A stretch of 56,678 nt of DNA from JBCBSS01 sp039819065 (GCA_039819065.1 JBCBSS010000028.1:1-56678), one strand, 5' to 3'. Numbered from the stretch's first letter, positions 17,042-26,266 are shown. The notes: generated by a model from the sequence alone, not told the origin. Numbers and translations: made by a program.

Positions 17042-18088
17042 ATGAAAATACTTAAGTGGCTCGGCGCCATCATCATTCTACTCGTCATTGTCTACTTTGT
17101 AGGACCAAAGGTGGACGTACCCGAACTCGATGCTAAGATCACCCAAGAAGCAACTTCAGATTTAAAGGCTCTCGAAGATGAGATCAATAAAAGTGAGGCC
17201 AGTAACAGCAAAATCAAACCTGATAATCAGGCTAGAATAATATGGGCCGACTCAACTCATCAAAAGACGCCTTACAGCCTTGTATATCTGCATGGTTTCT
17301 CTGCAAGCCAAGGAGAAGGTGATCCAGCGCATATTGAGTTTGCCAGAAGATATGGTTGCAATCTTTACTTGACCAGACTGGCAGAACATGGTTTAGAAAG
17401 CGACGAGCCCATGCTCGAACTCACACCGGAAAAGCTGCTAGAGTCAGCCAAGGAAGCTATTGCGGTGGGTAAGCAGTTAGGGGATCAAGTAATTGTCATG
17501 TCAACTTCCACCGGCGGTACTTTAGGCATTTACTTGGCTAGTGAAGAGCCAGCCATTTCGGCACTGATCAATTATTCACCAAACATCGATCTTTTCGACC
17601 CGCGCTCGTCTATGCTACTCAAGCCTTGGGGGCTGCAGATCGCTCGTACATTACTTGGTGGAGATTATAACAACAACTCCGGCGAACCCGAAGAAGATAA
17701 GTTCAAAGATCAATACTGGTATGCTAAGTATAGAATAGAAGCCATTCTCAACCTGAAGGCATTAATGGCTGCCACCATGACGGAGGAGACCTTTACCAAA
17801 GTAAAACAGCCATTCTTTCTGGGGTACTATTACAAGAACGACAGCCTACAGGACAAGACGGTATCAGTTCCTAAAATGCTTGAAATGTACGATCAATTAG
17901 GAACACCGGAAGCGTCGAAAAGAAAGGTGGCTTTCCCTGAGGCAAAAGAGCATGTTATTGCATCTAAATACGTAGAAAATACCCACGAAAGGGTAATGGA
18001 AGAAACTTTCAAGTTTGCGGAAGAAATTCTTAAACTGGAACCCCAAATACTGCATCAAAGCGATTCGGCGGCGCTACTCGTCCCTTAA
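17042..18088 (+). CDS. Membrane-anchored alpha/beta-hydrolase
   Basis: The 348-residue protein has an N-terminal membrane anchor or uncleaved signal (5-20), a short linker, and an alpha/beta-hydrolase domain with an oxyanion-type HGFSASQGEGDP loop (about 84-95), the nucleophile elbow STSTGG (S156 likely) and a C-terminal histidine in AKEHVIASK. The elbow has the sequence MSTSTGG rather than GxSxG. Substrate is unknown; esterase or lysophospholipase-type activity is possible. Its last 15 bases overlap the convergent HTTM gene. Confidence 0.75.
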   Translation: MKILKWLGAIIILLVIVYFVGPKVDVPELDAKITQEATSDLKALEDEINKSEASNSKIKPDNQARIIWADSTHQKTPYSLVYLHGFSASQGEGDPAHIEFARRYGCNLYLTRLAEHGLESDEPMLELTPEKLLESAKEAIAVGKQLGDQVIVMSTSTGGTLGIYLASEEPAISALINYSPNIDLFDPRSSMLLKPWGLQIARTLLGGDYNNNSGEPEEDKFKDQYWYAKYRIEAILNLKALMAATMTEETFTKVKQPFFLGYYYKNDSLQDKTVSVPKMLEMYDQLGTPEASKRKVAFPEAKEHVIASKYVENTHERVMEETFKFAEEILKLEPQILHQSDSAALLVP

Positions 18089-19399
18089 CGGAACGATCCA
18101 GTCAGCATGTTCGAATTTCTTCCATTCAACAGAAGCTAGATCGACATTGCTATCATATATGTCCTGGTAAGGCCTCTTATTCAAACGGGCCTTACCTTTG
18201 GCATAGATTTCTACCTTTTCTCTCCCCTCCTCTTGATACTTCTGCTTTAAGAATTGCACAAACTGCCAGCACATGTCAGGTCGTATGGCAATCACACGGG
18301 CCTGTTTCTTTGTCAGAAATTCAGTAGGTCTTACTTTCCACTCTTCACCTGTCGATGGGTCTTTTACAATAAACCGCACATATCCGTTTTTGGCCCTTAG
18401 CATCATGTGCCACGACAACCTATGCCCCTCTTCGGTCCAGTTGGCATTTCCCGGAAACATGAGATGCCTTAATGGAAGCGCAATTTGTATAGCGAACCAA
18501 ATGGCGAATAAGTAAACCAGTGGTTTACTGGTATCATATAAATGCAAGCCGTCGAATGAAGTAGTAGGTTTCTTTTTAAAAAAGATGCGACGAATCGTTT
18601 CGGGCTCGAAGAAGAAAACAAACAACGCAATGCCCAAGAACGGAAATATGCCAATCTGAAAAACAGCCGAGTTGAAAAGATGAAAGAATACAGCCACCCA
18701 AAAGGCATATACCCTGGTTCTTCTCCAAAGCATAGCAGGGGCAATCAGCATATCGAACATGATGCCTCCATAGGCAACTCCCCAACGCACCCATTCAAAT
18801 TGCAATACCGGGCCGATGATGGGGTAAGAAGATTTGGCATCAAACCAAATTGATATTGGGTCGGCTCGCAACCAATCAGGATAAATTTTGGCGATACTGG
18901 CGTAGATATAAACGATACTCACCTGAACCACAAAGAACCATATACACCAACGTGGGCAGGTTAGCTTTTTGATCGATGGCTTAAGCCGTACGTCCAAGGA
19001 TTTGTAGGCATTGGCTGGTAAGAAGATCATGACCATGCACAACAGCATAAGCAGGTAATAGTGGTTGTTATAACTGGTCTTCTGCATTAAATAAACGACC
19101 GACCACATGATGGCATAAGTGGTCATGGCCGCCCTATAATACAAGCCGAGCATAACCATTACCCCAGCAATACCCATGATGATGAAATAATAATACATAC
19201 CATCACTGGGCAGCGGTTTCAACCATCGAAAATCAATGAATTGCAAGGGCACAGTTGGGTCTACAAAATTGGCTTTCACCCATCCTGTGAGAATTGCCCC
19301 CCAGGCCTCCGCAGTTATCAAAAACCCAAAGCATATTCTGAAAAGAATAAGAGGAGCGTTATCTACTGGTTCGAATAATCTATGAACTGAAAGCTTCAT
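18074..19399 (-). CDS. HTTM-domain (VKD-carboxylase-like) membrane protein
   Basis: The 441-residue protein has an N-terminal multi-helix domain of the HTTM type (horizontally transferred transmembrane domain related to vitamin K-dependent gamma-carboxylase): LFEPVDNAPLILFRICFGFL, YYYFIIMGIAGVMVMLGL, NNHYYLLMLLCMVMIFLPAN, followed by further helices to about residue 310. The C-terminal 110 residues are soluble. Bacterial members are uncharacterised and lack an obvious vitamin K pathway. The gene is monocistronic and convergent with the hydrolase gene. Confidence 0.85.
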   Translation of the reverse strand: MKLSVHRLFEPVDNAPLILFRICFGFLITAEAWGAILTGWVKANFVDPTVPLQFIDFRWLKPLPSDGMYYYFIIMGIAGVMVMLGLYYRAAMTTYAIMWSVVYLMQKTSYNNHYYLLMLLCMVMIFLPANAYKSLDVRLKPSIKKLTCPRWCIWFFVVQVSIVYIYASIAKIYPDWLRADPISIWFDAKSSYPIIGPVLQFEWVRWGVAYGGIMFDMLIAPAMLWRRTRVYAFWVAVFFHLFNSAVFQIGIFPFLGIALFVFFFEPETIRRIFFKKKPTTSFDGLHLYDTSKPLVYLFAIWFAIQIALPLRHLMFPGNANWTEEGHRLSWHMMLRAKNGYVRFIVKDPSTGEEWKVRPTEFLTKKQARVIAIRPDMCWQFVQFLKQKYQEEGREKVEIYAKGKARLNKRPYQDIYDSNVDLASVEWKKFEHADWIVPLRDE

Positions 19400-19847
19400 A
19401 CTACCGAGTTTCGATCTCAGCTAAGATAATCAAGGAAGCGATTAGATAGGACTCTCCACTATGATTTATTAATGAACTTCTGAATACCTTCTAAAGGTCT
19501 AAGATCTTTTTCGAAAGTCACTCAAGATTACGGCTTGATTGTTCTATCGAGGTGGACAATCTTAATTAATTGTATAACAGGTAATTATGTTCATAGAAAC
19601 TGGCTGAATTTGTAATACTTACAGTCAAAACCATTCAATACAGATGTAAACCTTACATCAAGCATCTCAAAGCAAAAGATACAATGGGTTTACTAATCTC
19701 ACACTTGGCTGCATACAACATTGAATCTTGCCTGGTAGTAAAAACTGCAGCTAGAAGCGCATAAGCACAAAGGTTGAATTTAAAGCCTTGTGAGCTCTTC
19801 AATCAGGTAATATTCATCCCAGATTACCTGAAAACCGACATTGAGTT
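19400..19847. other. Intergenic region with inverted repeats
   Basis: No gene was seen in 448 bases. It contains a perfect hairpin GATGTAA-ACC-TTACATC (19643-19659), a palindrome around CAGGTAAT and ATTACCTG (19804-19830), and an extra CAGGTAAT half-site at 19578-19585. It carries the promoters of the divergent HTTM and barrel genes. Confidence 0.45.
19804..19830 (+). promoter_or_regulatory. Inverted repeat upstream of the outer-membrane barrel gene
   Basis: CAGGTAAT (19804-19811) and ATTACCTG (19823-19830) are perfect 8-bp arms with an 11-base spacer, ending 17 bases before the ATG at 19848. The same half-site occurs once more at 19578-19585. It could be an operator or a leader hairpin. Confidence 0.4.
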
Positions 19848-20708
19848 ATGAAAAAAAAGCAATTTCTTTTAACACTTGCACTAGCCTCATTTTGTTTGTT
19901 TACGGCCCAAGCACAAGTGCATTTCGGTGCCACAACTACATTAAACACTACATTTGTACTAGATGAGGGCCTTTCTTCCAACCGTTACAATTCACAAATC
20001 AATTACGAATGGGCCCCAATAGGCTTCTCATTTGGAGTAGACCTGGGCAAACGCTTCGGGTTACAATTGGAATCTATTCTGGCCGATCAAGGTCAAATTT
20101 TTGAAATCGTTGACGTAGCCAAAAACGTGGTAGGTGAGCGAAGGATTGATGTCAGTTATGTTCAGCTGCCCTTATTCTTGAAGTTCATGAGTGGCAAAGA
20201 CAACAGAGCCAGAACCAATTTTTCTTTTGGTCCTCAATTATCATTGCTTAGAAATGGTGTCGAAACCATCCAGTATAACGCATCCACACAATTCATTCCT
20301 GACGGAGACGTCATCCCCGATGGTGCAGTATTAAATGCTGATGGCAGCTATGAAGTCCCTGAACTTCCTACTACCGAGCTATTGAGTAGCGCCGCCCAAG
20401 AGCAAATCAGAAGATTTAGAGAAAGTGAGTTCCAGATTGCCATGGCTTTCGGAGTGGATATTGATATTTCCAAGCACCTTTATCTTTCTACACAAATCAG
20501 GGCTAACTACAGCCTGACAGACATGAGAAATGGTGATCTCGTTGATTTGTTGAGAGAGGGCAATATTGGTGATATTTTCAATAGAAGAGCCAACTTGGCA
20601 GTTGGTGCCCAGTTCGGTCTTAATTTCGTCATCGGAGGTACAAGAACTTATAAAGCCAAGCAAAAAGAAGAGAATAGTGCCAGGGTAAATTCTGCGCTTG
20701 GCCGATAG
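19848..20708 (+). CDS. PorT-family outer-membrane beta-barrel protein
   Basis: The 286-residue protein has a signal peptide (1-23, ending TAQAQ) and alternating strands typical of the OMP_b-brl_2/PorT-like group: VHFGATTTLNTTF, WAPIGFSFGVDLGKRFGLQLE, YVQLPLFLKFM, FQIAMAFGVDIDISKHLYLS, and a final NLAVGAQFGLNFVIGG strand. A polar loop with proline and aspartate lies around residues 145-180. The C terminus has about 20 charged residues after the last strand. Function is unknown. A terminator follows at 20736-20788. Confidence 0.8.
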   Translation: MKKKQFLLTLALASFCLFTAQAQVHFGATTTLNTTFVLDEGLSSNRYNSQINYEWAPIGFSFGVDLGKRFGLQLESILADQGQIFEIVDVAKNVVGERRIDVSYVQLPLFLKFMSGKDNRARTNFSFGPQLSLLRNGVETIQYNASTQFIPDGDVIPDGAVLNADGSYEVPELPTTELLSSAAQEQIRRFRESEFQIAMAFGVDIDISKHLYLSTQIRANYSLTDMRNGDLVDLLREGNIGDIFNRRANLAVGAQFGLNFVIGGTRTYKAKQKEENSARVNSALGR

Positions 20709-20735
20709 CAAGAGTGCTTAAAACAAGGCGGTAAC

Positions 20736-20788
20736 AAACCTTACCAGCGATCTTAATCATATAAGTGATGCCGGTAAGGTTTTTTTAT
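20736..20788 (+). terminator. Intrinsic terminator of the barrel gene
   Basis: AAACCTTACC (20736-20745) pairs with GGTAAGGTTT (20773-20782) and is followed by further T residues. It lies 28 bases after the stop at 20708 and just before the 3' end of the convergent nitrilase-like gene. Confidence 0.7.
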
Positions 20789-20793
20789 GCCAT

Positions 20794-21726
20794 CTAGAAC
20801 TGTCTTTCGTGATTCACCTCAAAGTTGAATACGTCGTGCCTTTGATAATGGCCTGAGGTATCGAGCGTCATGCGTTCGGCATAGACCGAATCCACATCAA
20901 TCTCAGCAGTAACAATAGCTTCTTGTTCCCAAACCGGCTCAACTATATAGTTGCCATCAGGTCCAATAATGCTACTACCTCCTTTTAACACATATTTTTC
21001 CGGGTCATTGGCTAGGTCTTCTGGCAAGTCAAATACTTGAGGAATTTCTTTTGCCTTCACCACCTGTCCTGCTGCCAACACAAAACACCGACCTTCAAAG
21101 GCATAGTGTCTGCTCGCTACCTGAAGTCGTTCATGCACATTGGGCCACACTGCCACATGAATATGCTCTCCTGAATTATGTAGTGCCTGACGACTGAGCG
21201 GCATGTAGTGTTCCCAACAAATTAATCCTCCGACTCTGCCTACACCGGTTTCTACGGCCTTAAGCCCTTGAGCATCTCCCTGTCCATGAAGCAGTTTCTC
21301 GGTGAAAGTGGGCACTAATTTTCTATGATGGTTGAGCAACGTCCCATCATTATTAAAAGTCAACAGACTATTATAAATGGTGCCATTACCCTTACCTGAT
21401 TCAATTTTCTCATTGATCCCAATGGTGATTACCATATTGTAGGATTTAGCAAGATCACTAATGAATTGTGTCTCCTCCCCAGGTACGGTAATAGCACTCT
21501 TTCTGAATTGCATGTATACCTCCTTGGTTGGTCCATGGTCCCATAGTGCTACATTAGGACAGTAATCTAACCACACCGGATAGCCGGATAGCCAGGTTTC
21601 GCCAAATACCAGCATCTGGACTTTTTGAGTACTCGCTTCCTTTACCAATTTTTCTAGTTTTTCAAGACTAGCTTCCAAATCAAGGTGTACAGAGCCGTAC
21701 TGCGCAATTCCTACTTTTACAGACAT
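20794..21726 (-). CDS. Nitrilase-type carbon-nitrogen hydrolase
   Basis: The 310-residue protein has the complete catalytic triad of the nitrilase superfamily: E43 in FGETWLSGYP, K136 in HHRKLVPT and C170 in GLICWEHYMP. The ICWEHYMPLSRQALHNSGE context is that of true nitrilases (aliphatic or aromatic nitriles to carboxylates) rather than amidases. Length fits the nitrilase group. It is monocistronic with a GGGTTA-CTTC-TAACCC hairpin (21743-21758) in its upstream region. The natural substrate is unknown. Confidence 0.88.
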   Translation of the reverse strand: MSVKVGIAQYGSVHLDLEASLEKLEKLVKEASTQKVQMLVFGETWLSGYPVWLDYCPNVALWDHGPTKEVYMQFRKSAITVPGEETQFISDLAKSYNMVITIGINEKIESGKGNGTIYNSLLTFNNDGTLLNHHRKLVPTFTEKLLHGQGDAQGLKAVETGVGRVGGLICWEHYMPLSRQALHNSGEHIHVAVWPNVHERLQVASRHYAFEGRCFVLAAGQVVKAKEIPQVFDLPEDLANDPEKYVLKGGSSIIGPDGNYIVEPVWEQEAIVTAEIDVDSVYAERMTLDTSGHYQRHDVFNFEVNHERQF

Positions 21727-21742
21727 GTTTTAGTTGTTTTTC

Positions 21743-21758
21743 GGGTTACTTCTAACCC
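21743..21758. promoter_or_regulatory. Small perfect hairpin upstream of the nitrilase gene
   Basis: GGGTTA-CTTC-TAACCC is a 6-bp stem with a tetraloop, 17 bases before the nitrilase start on the minus strand. It lies between two divergent genes. It could be an operator; the evidence is only its symmetry. Confidence 0.3.
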
Positions 21759-21858
21759 AAATTAGGGGGATTTGACAGAAAAACTGAACCATTTTTCTGA
21801 AAATATATTTTTACAAATAAGCGCTGTATTAAAAGATGATAGCATAAAAATCAAGGTC

Positions 21859-22110
21859 ATGCATACTGTTGAGACAACATTCAAGCTTTCCTATACTGAC
21901 GAACAATACGAAAAAGCCAGACAATACGTGGAGGATATGAAGAAACATCCGTCCAGAGTGTATTGGATTGGTAAGAAGGGTAAAAGCGATGAAGAGTTAA
22001 TACTCTCTCAAATTGCACATCGCATATTATCTGGTTTTTATAATAATTACGATCCCAGCTTCGCTAAAAAGCAGATTTTGGAGATGGTAAATTCCGGTGA
22101 TAGCAACTAA
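21859..22110 (+). CDS. Small hypothetical protein
   Basis: From the only in-frame ATG (21859) this encodes 83 residues, hydrophilic and helical, with conserved-looking elements TFKLSYTDEQYEKARQYVE, RVYWIGKKGKSDEELILSQI and a C-terminal helix. A TTG at 21772 would add 29 residues. No membrane segment or signal peptide is present. I do not recognise a family. It is divergent from the nitrilase gene and isolated. Confidence 0.5.
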   Translation: MHTVETTFKLSYTDEQYEKARQYVEDMKKHPSRVYWIGKKGKSDEELILSQIAHRILSGFYNNYDPSFAKKQILEMVNSGDSN

Positions 22111-22137
22111 AGTACTCTCTCACCAATATTCAACGTT

Positions 22138-22773
22138 TTAGAACTTAACACCGAAATCCAGGCTCAGCAAATCATTCTTGATTGACAATTCATCGTCAAA
22201 CGGCAATTCTGTGGCGACTGCATTCACCAACCCCCTCGTGTAACTGAAACCCGCAAAAAATCCCGTATTGGTACCTAGTTTGAACTCCAAGCCCGAGCCT
22301 ATGTGAAATGAAAAATCATAGGCTCTGAAGTCTGTTACAAATACCTCATTAGCGCTATTTGGTTTTTCATTGACATTGAACTCCAATAAGCCGCCCAGCT
22401 GAACGTAAATTCGTTTGTCTAAAGCCACTTCATTGGTGAGTAGCTTCATGGTAAGGGGTATTTGTAGATATTGGAGGTTATATGATTCTTCTGTTCGGCT
22501 ATCGGTATTTCGATTGAACATCTCAAATGAGGCCCTTTTAGGAGCATAAATGATCCCGGTGCTGATGAAGTAGTTTTCCTGAAAGGGGATATCAATGACA
22601 GGTCCGAAGGTAAATCGCCCCCCGACTCCGTTAGAAGTGAAACTCAATGTATCGGAAGAGGAAGTGACCCTGTTTGCTGCCACGCTGGGACTAACTTTAA
22701 GGCTAATCCTGACTTGAGATTGCGCGTGGAAGAAAACCAACATCGTACCAACCAACAAACAAATTCTTCTCAT
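22138..22773 (-). CDS. PorT-family outer-membrane beta-barrel protein
   Basis: The 211-residue protein has a signal peptide (1-19, ending FFHAQSQ) and about eight strands with the PorT/OMP_b-brl_2 pattern: VRISLKVSPSVAANRV, GRFTFGPVIDIPFQENYFIS, LQYLQIPLTMKLLT, FHIGSGLEFKLGTNTGFFAG, and the terminal LLSLDFGVKF strand ending in phenylalanine, as expected for an outer-membrane barrel. Function unknown. The gene is divergent from gldB. Confidence 0.82.
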   Translation of the reverse strand: MRRICLLVGTMLVFFHAQSQVRISLKVSPSVAANRVTSSSDTLSFTSNGVGGRFTFGPVIDIPFQENYFISTGIIYAPKRASFEMFNRNTDSRTEESYNLQYLQIPLTMKLLTNEVALDKRIYVQLGGLLEFNVNEKPNSANEVFVTDFRAYDFSFHIGSGLEFKLGTNTGFFAGFSYTRGLVNAVATELPFDDELSIKNDLLSLDFGVKF

Positions 22774-22869
22774 AAACTATAATTTTGTTGTTACTTAGCG
22801 AGTTAAAAAATTTACGGCACATTCAGCCGTTTTTCATCAGTAAAATATAATTCAAGAATAGAGCCAACT

Positions 22870-23886
22870 ATGAGGGACTGGACTAATTACGTTTTTTTGA
22901 TCTGTTTTATTGCGCTGTTTTCCGCTTGCGGAGGAGAATATGAAGAAAAATGCGAAGTGATCCCTGATATATCCAATATAGATGCACAGATTGAGTTTGA
23001 GCATTTGGGAGAAGTATTGGTCAACGGTAAATCAAGAGAGGAAATCCAAGCATTCGCCAGAAAATATCCGGTTATTGCCGACTACTTTCTAAAGCGTAAA
23101 CAGTATCCTGAAGAAGCGCTTTTCGTCAATACGTTATATAAACGTTTTAATAATGTTCACATTGACTCATTGCTGCAAGAAACCAAAAACGTCTTTGGCG
23201 ATTATCAGGAATTAGAAGCAGCGTTTCAAGAAGCCTTTAGTAATTTCAAGTACTATTATCCCAATTTCAAAATACCTAAGATACAGACTATTGTAACCGG
23301 CTTTGAAACGGATATGTATATCTCAGATAGTCTCATCATTGTAGGTCTTGACTACTACCTGGGTGAAAACTCTAAATACCGTCCTACCAATATGTTCGCC
23401 TACCTTAGAAAGAAATACCAGAAGGAATACATCGTGCCTTCATGTATGCTTTTGTACGGCATCAATACCAACTTCAACGCTCAGAAGCCTTCTGATAAGA
23501 CCATTTTGGCCGATATGATGACTTATGGCAAGGCATTCTATTTTGCCAAGCGAATGGTGCCCTGCACACCTGATAGCATCATCATCTGGTACACGGACGA
23601 AGAAATCAAAGGTATCAGGAAAAACCAGGATGTGGTTTGGTCCCATTTCGTTGAAAACGAATTACTGTATGATACCAACCACGAATTAAAAAGAAAGTAT
23701 ATCGACGAGCGCCCAAAGACTTATGAAATAGGGCCTAAATGTCCGGGTAGGGCCGGTATGTGGCTTGGTTGGGAAATCGTTAAGACCTATATGCGCAAAA
23801 ACCCTGAGGTCACTTTGCCTGATCTGATGAGAATAGCTGATCCACGGGAAATTTTTAACAAGGCCAATTACAAACCAGACCGCTAA
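22870..23886 (+). CDS. gldB: Gliding motility lipoprotein GldB
   Basis: The 338-residue protein is a lipoprotein (lipobox FSAC, C20) with the GldB pattern: EFEHLGEVLVNG, a central PNFKIPKIQTIVTGFETDMYISDSLIIVGLDYYLG block, and a C-terminal PGRAGMWLGWEIVKTYMRKNP segment. GldB is needed for gliding in Flavobacterium johnsoniae and is linked to T9SS function. It is not next to other gld genes. It ends 8 bases before the convergent glycosyltransferase gene. Confidence 0.9.
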   Translation: MRDWTNYVFLICFIALFSACGGEYEEKCEVIPDISNIDAQIEFEHLGEVLVNGKSREEIQAFARKYPVIADYFLKRKQYPEEALFVNTLYKRFNNVHIDSLLQETKNVFGDYQELEAAFQEAFSNFKYYYPNFKIPKIQTIVTGFETDMYISDSLIIVGLDYYLGENSKYRPTNMFAYLRKKYQKEYIVPSCMLLYGINTNFNAQKPSDKTILADMMTYGKAFYFAKRMVPCTPDSIIIWYTDEEIKGIRKNQDVVWSHFVENELLYDTNHELKRKYIDERPKTYEIGPKCPGRAGMWLGWEIVKTYMRKNPEVTLPDLMRIADPREIFNKANYKPDR

Positions 23887-23894
23887 GCAGCGGA

Positions 23895-25118
23895 TTATTG
23901 ATTGACGGCTTTGCGTACAGGCAGGCTTCTCTCCGTTTGAGGAGTAGGTAGAATTTCGTTGGCCAGCTGATCAACCAGCTTGCTTTTGGCAAAAAATTCT
24001 TCCGCTACCAGTCTTGAGTTCTTTTGACTGGTCTTTCTCAGAATGTCGTTGAAGACATATTGGCTTATCTGTTCCGGAAACGATGCGGGTTTTAGGCAGT
24101 CAGTGTAGAAACCACAATTAGCACCTTCTATCACTTCCTTAATCCAGCCTTCGAAGTTGACAATGATAATTTTACCGGCAGCAAGACCATCAAAGAATTT
24201 ATTCGGGCTGCCTGTTTGCAGCACAGGTACATTGGCATAAGATATGAACACCGCATCGGTGATGTTCATTAATTCTTTGACACCTTCTTTGTCAGTAAAG
24301 GGTCGGAAATCAACGTTAGTAATTCCCCTTTCCAGAATAATGTGTTGCAGCCTTTTCTCCTCTGAGCCTTCAGCAGCAATCATGAATTTGATTTTCAAAC
24401 CCTGCTTCAAGCAAGCTTCCGCAACCTCAAGTATATATTCGAGATGATTAGCTCTTCCTGCTGCTCCCAGGTAGGTGACTACAAACTGGTCTTTGACATC
24501 ATACTTGTTTTCAAGTACTTCCTTTTTGGCAGAACGCTGAAAGAAGTCGGTATCCGATATATTAGGGATCATACCAACTTGCTTGCCTGGTGCTTTCTCT
24601 TCTATATAAGATTGTATGGCCGGAGATAAGGCAATGTTCTTTTTTGCTTCTTTGTATAACTTACTTTCGAAAGCATAAAGCAGGCGCTTCAGCAATGGAT
24701 TCTTGATCGACCCCATTTGGACGGGTGCGGTTGGCCAAAGATCACCCACTTCAAAATAGAAAGGTATCTTTCTGAATTTTTTAAGCCAAAGCGCAATAAT
24801 CCCTGTAGTCAAAGGAGTCGTCATGACGTAGGAGAGGTCTACTCCTTTTATTCTTCTCGACAACCTGATAGCCTTATAGGCAAAAGTCAAGAAGGCTTTG
24901 ATCCTGGCGAGAAAGCCTAGGTGATTAGCATAATAAATTGGCAAATAATGTACTTCGATACCATCTACATAAGTATGTACATACTCTTTCTGATTGTGAG
25001 CAGTGATCATGATCACTTTAAAGCCTTTGTCAACCAGGCCTTTAGCCAGATAATAAGACCGAATGGCGCCACCTTCTTTGGGAGTTTTGAAATACTGATG
25101 AATGTAGAGGATCGTCAT
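23895..25118 (-). CDS. Family 4-type glycosyltransferase
   Basis: The 407-residue protein has a GT-B fold: an N-terminal domain starting ILYIHQYFKTPKEGGAIRSYYLAKGLVDKGF (a WbuB/WcaI-like beginning), FYFEVGDLWPTAPVQMG in the middle, and a C-terminal donor-binding domain with VVTYLGAAGRANHLEYILE, FRPFTDKEGVKELMNITDAVFISY and a GLAAGKIIIVNFEGW segment instead of the usual EGLPL motif. It probably transfers a sugar in surface polysaccharide synthesis. No other polysaccharide genes adjoin it. Confidence 0.85.
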   Translation of the reverse strand: MTILYIHQYFKTPKEGGAIRSYYLAKGLVDKGFKVIMITAHNQKEYVHTYVDGIEVHYLPIYYANHLGFLARIKAFLTFAYKAIRLSRRIKGVDLSYVMTTPLTTGIIALWLKKFRKIPFYFEVGDLWPTAPVQMGSIKNPLLKRLLYAFESKLYKEAKKNIALSPAIQSYIEEKAPGKQVGMIPNISDTDFFQRSAKKEVLENKYDVKDQFVVTYLGAAGRANHLEYILEVAEACLKQGLKIKFMIAAEGSEEKRLQHIILERGITNVDFRPFTDKEGVKELMNITDAVFISYANVPVLQTGSPNKFFDGLAAGKIIIVNFEGWIKEVIEGANCGFYTDCLKPASFPEQISQYVFNDILRKTSQKNSRLVAEEFFAKSKLVDQLANEILPTPQTERSLPVRKAVNQ

Positions 25119-25455
25119 GAACTAAAAAATTGAAGGCAGTTGAATGTCAACACTGTACATTAATACCCTTACTTGCACCAAAGTTACCAACTCAGAAGAG
25201 TTAAACCTTGTAAAACGCATGGAAGCTACAAAGAATTTTCGGTAATGTGATGGTATTCTGAAGACATGTGATGTACAAAGAGAGGTCTTTAAGGTTGGGC
25301 ACAGGGGAACATGCTGAAAGGAACCATATGCTTTGGCTTCTTCAGATATAGGCAATATACTCATTGTCACCTGCCAGCGGTGTTATTAGGGAAGGACAAT
25401 GCCGGTATTTAATCGACTAAGGTGTAAGCGTTGCACCTAAGAAACTCACAAGTTT
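25119..25455. other. Intergenic region, no gene seen
   Basis: About 340 bases contain only an ORF of 82 codons with no recognisable features. A small hairpin AGAAACT-CACA-AGTTTCT (25440-25457) and an imperfect one around AGGTG and CACCT (about 25420-25438) lie just beyond the small gene that stops at 25456 and may terminate it, although no strong T-run is present. Confidence 0.35.
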
Positions 25456-25692
25456 CTAGTGCTTGACCTCAGGTTCATAAGACCTGGAGAAATGAATGAT
25501 ATTTGTCAAGGCCTTTGCTGAAGGCTCTTTCAAAGATCGTTCTAACTGATTCTTTACGGCGCTCAGTTCTTTGTAAATTTCTTGAAGTTCTGAGTCGCAA
25601 ATGAGCGCCTTTTCTATTTCCTTATTTTCCTTTTTTGAGGTATCTCCATATAGGTACCGGATTAAATCGTCATGGGTAAAAGTTTTTATCAT
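25456..25692 (-). CDS. Small partner protein of the ECF sigma factor
   Basis: The 78-residue hydrophilic protein starts MIKTFTHDDLIRYLYGDTSK and continues with a helix-rich region (EIEKALICDSELQEIYKELSAVKNQLE). The N-terminal part resembles the N-terminal helical segment of zinc-less anti-sigma factors, but there is no membrane helix and no HxxxCxxC motif. It overlaps the end of the sigma gene by 23 bases, so expression is coupled. It may be a soluble anti-sigma factor; this is inference. Confidence 0.65.
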   Translation of the reverse strand: MIKTFTHDDLIRYLYGDTSKKENKEIEKALICDSELQEIYKELSAVKNQLERSLKEPSAKALTNIIHFSRSYEPEVKH

Positions 25693-26266
25693 ACGCGATG
25701 TTATATTTTTTCATTTTCTTCCTGAGATTAATGAGTGCATACCTCATTCGTCCCAGAGCGGTGTTGATGCTTACTTCGGTTTTTTCAGCAATCTCCTGAA
25801 AGCTCATACCCATGTAGTGCCTCATGATCAACACCTCTTTTTGTGGTTCAGGTAGTTCACGGATGAAATCCCTGAGCCTTGCATGTGTGTCCCTTTTTAT
25901 TTGTTGAGATTCAAACGAATCTTCTGCAAATTCTAGTGTATTGAATACCCCACTTCCGTCTTCCATCACTACCGTAGGATAACGTTTGGCCTTTCTAAAA
26001 TGATCTACCGCCAGATTGTGCGCAATTCGCATGATCCAGGGTAAAAACTTGCCCTCTTCGTTGTACCTATTCTCCCTGATAGTTCTAATAGCCTTAATGA
26101 AGGTCTCCTGAAGGAGGTCTTCGGCCAAGTATTCGTCTTTTACAATAAGGTAAATCGATGTATAAACCCGTGCTTTATGCCTGAAAAGAAGTTGTTGAAA
26201 AGCCTCTTCGTTACCGTTCTTGTAAAGTGATACTAACTTGCTATCACTCAAACTGATGTTACCCAT
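25670..26266 (-). CDS. ECF-type RNA polymerase sigma factor
   Basis: The 198-residue protein has region 2 (FQQLLFRHKARVYTSIYLIV, EDLLQETFIKAIRTI, FLPWIMRIAHNLAVDHFRK) and region 4 (LPEPQKEVLIMRHYMGMSFQEIAEKTEVSINTALGRMRYAL), the complete set of an ECF sigma-70 factor. Target promoters cannot be read from the sequence. It is the first gene of a two-gene unit with the small overlapping ORF. Confidence 0.92.
   Translation of the reverse strand: MGNISLSDSKLVSLYKNGNEEAFQQLLFRHKARVYTSIYLIVKDEYLAEDLLQETFIKAIRTIRENRYNEEGKFLPWIMRIAHNLAVDHFRKAKRYPTVVMEDGSGVFNTLEFAEDSFESQQIKRDTHARLRDFIRELPEPQKEVLIMRHYMGMSFQEIAEKTEVSINTALGRMRYALINLRKKMKKYNIAYDKNFYP

Noticed and set aside
22814..22834. ACGGC/GCCGT hairpin plus TTTT as a terminator upstream of gldB
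   Set aside because: It lies between divergent genes, so no transcript needs terminating there, and the stem is only 5 bp.
25122..25370. 82-codon minus-strand ORF after the glycosyltransferase
   Set aside because: Low-quality translation, overlaps the region upstream of the glycosyltransferase start, and no family features.
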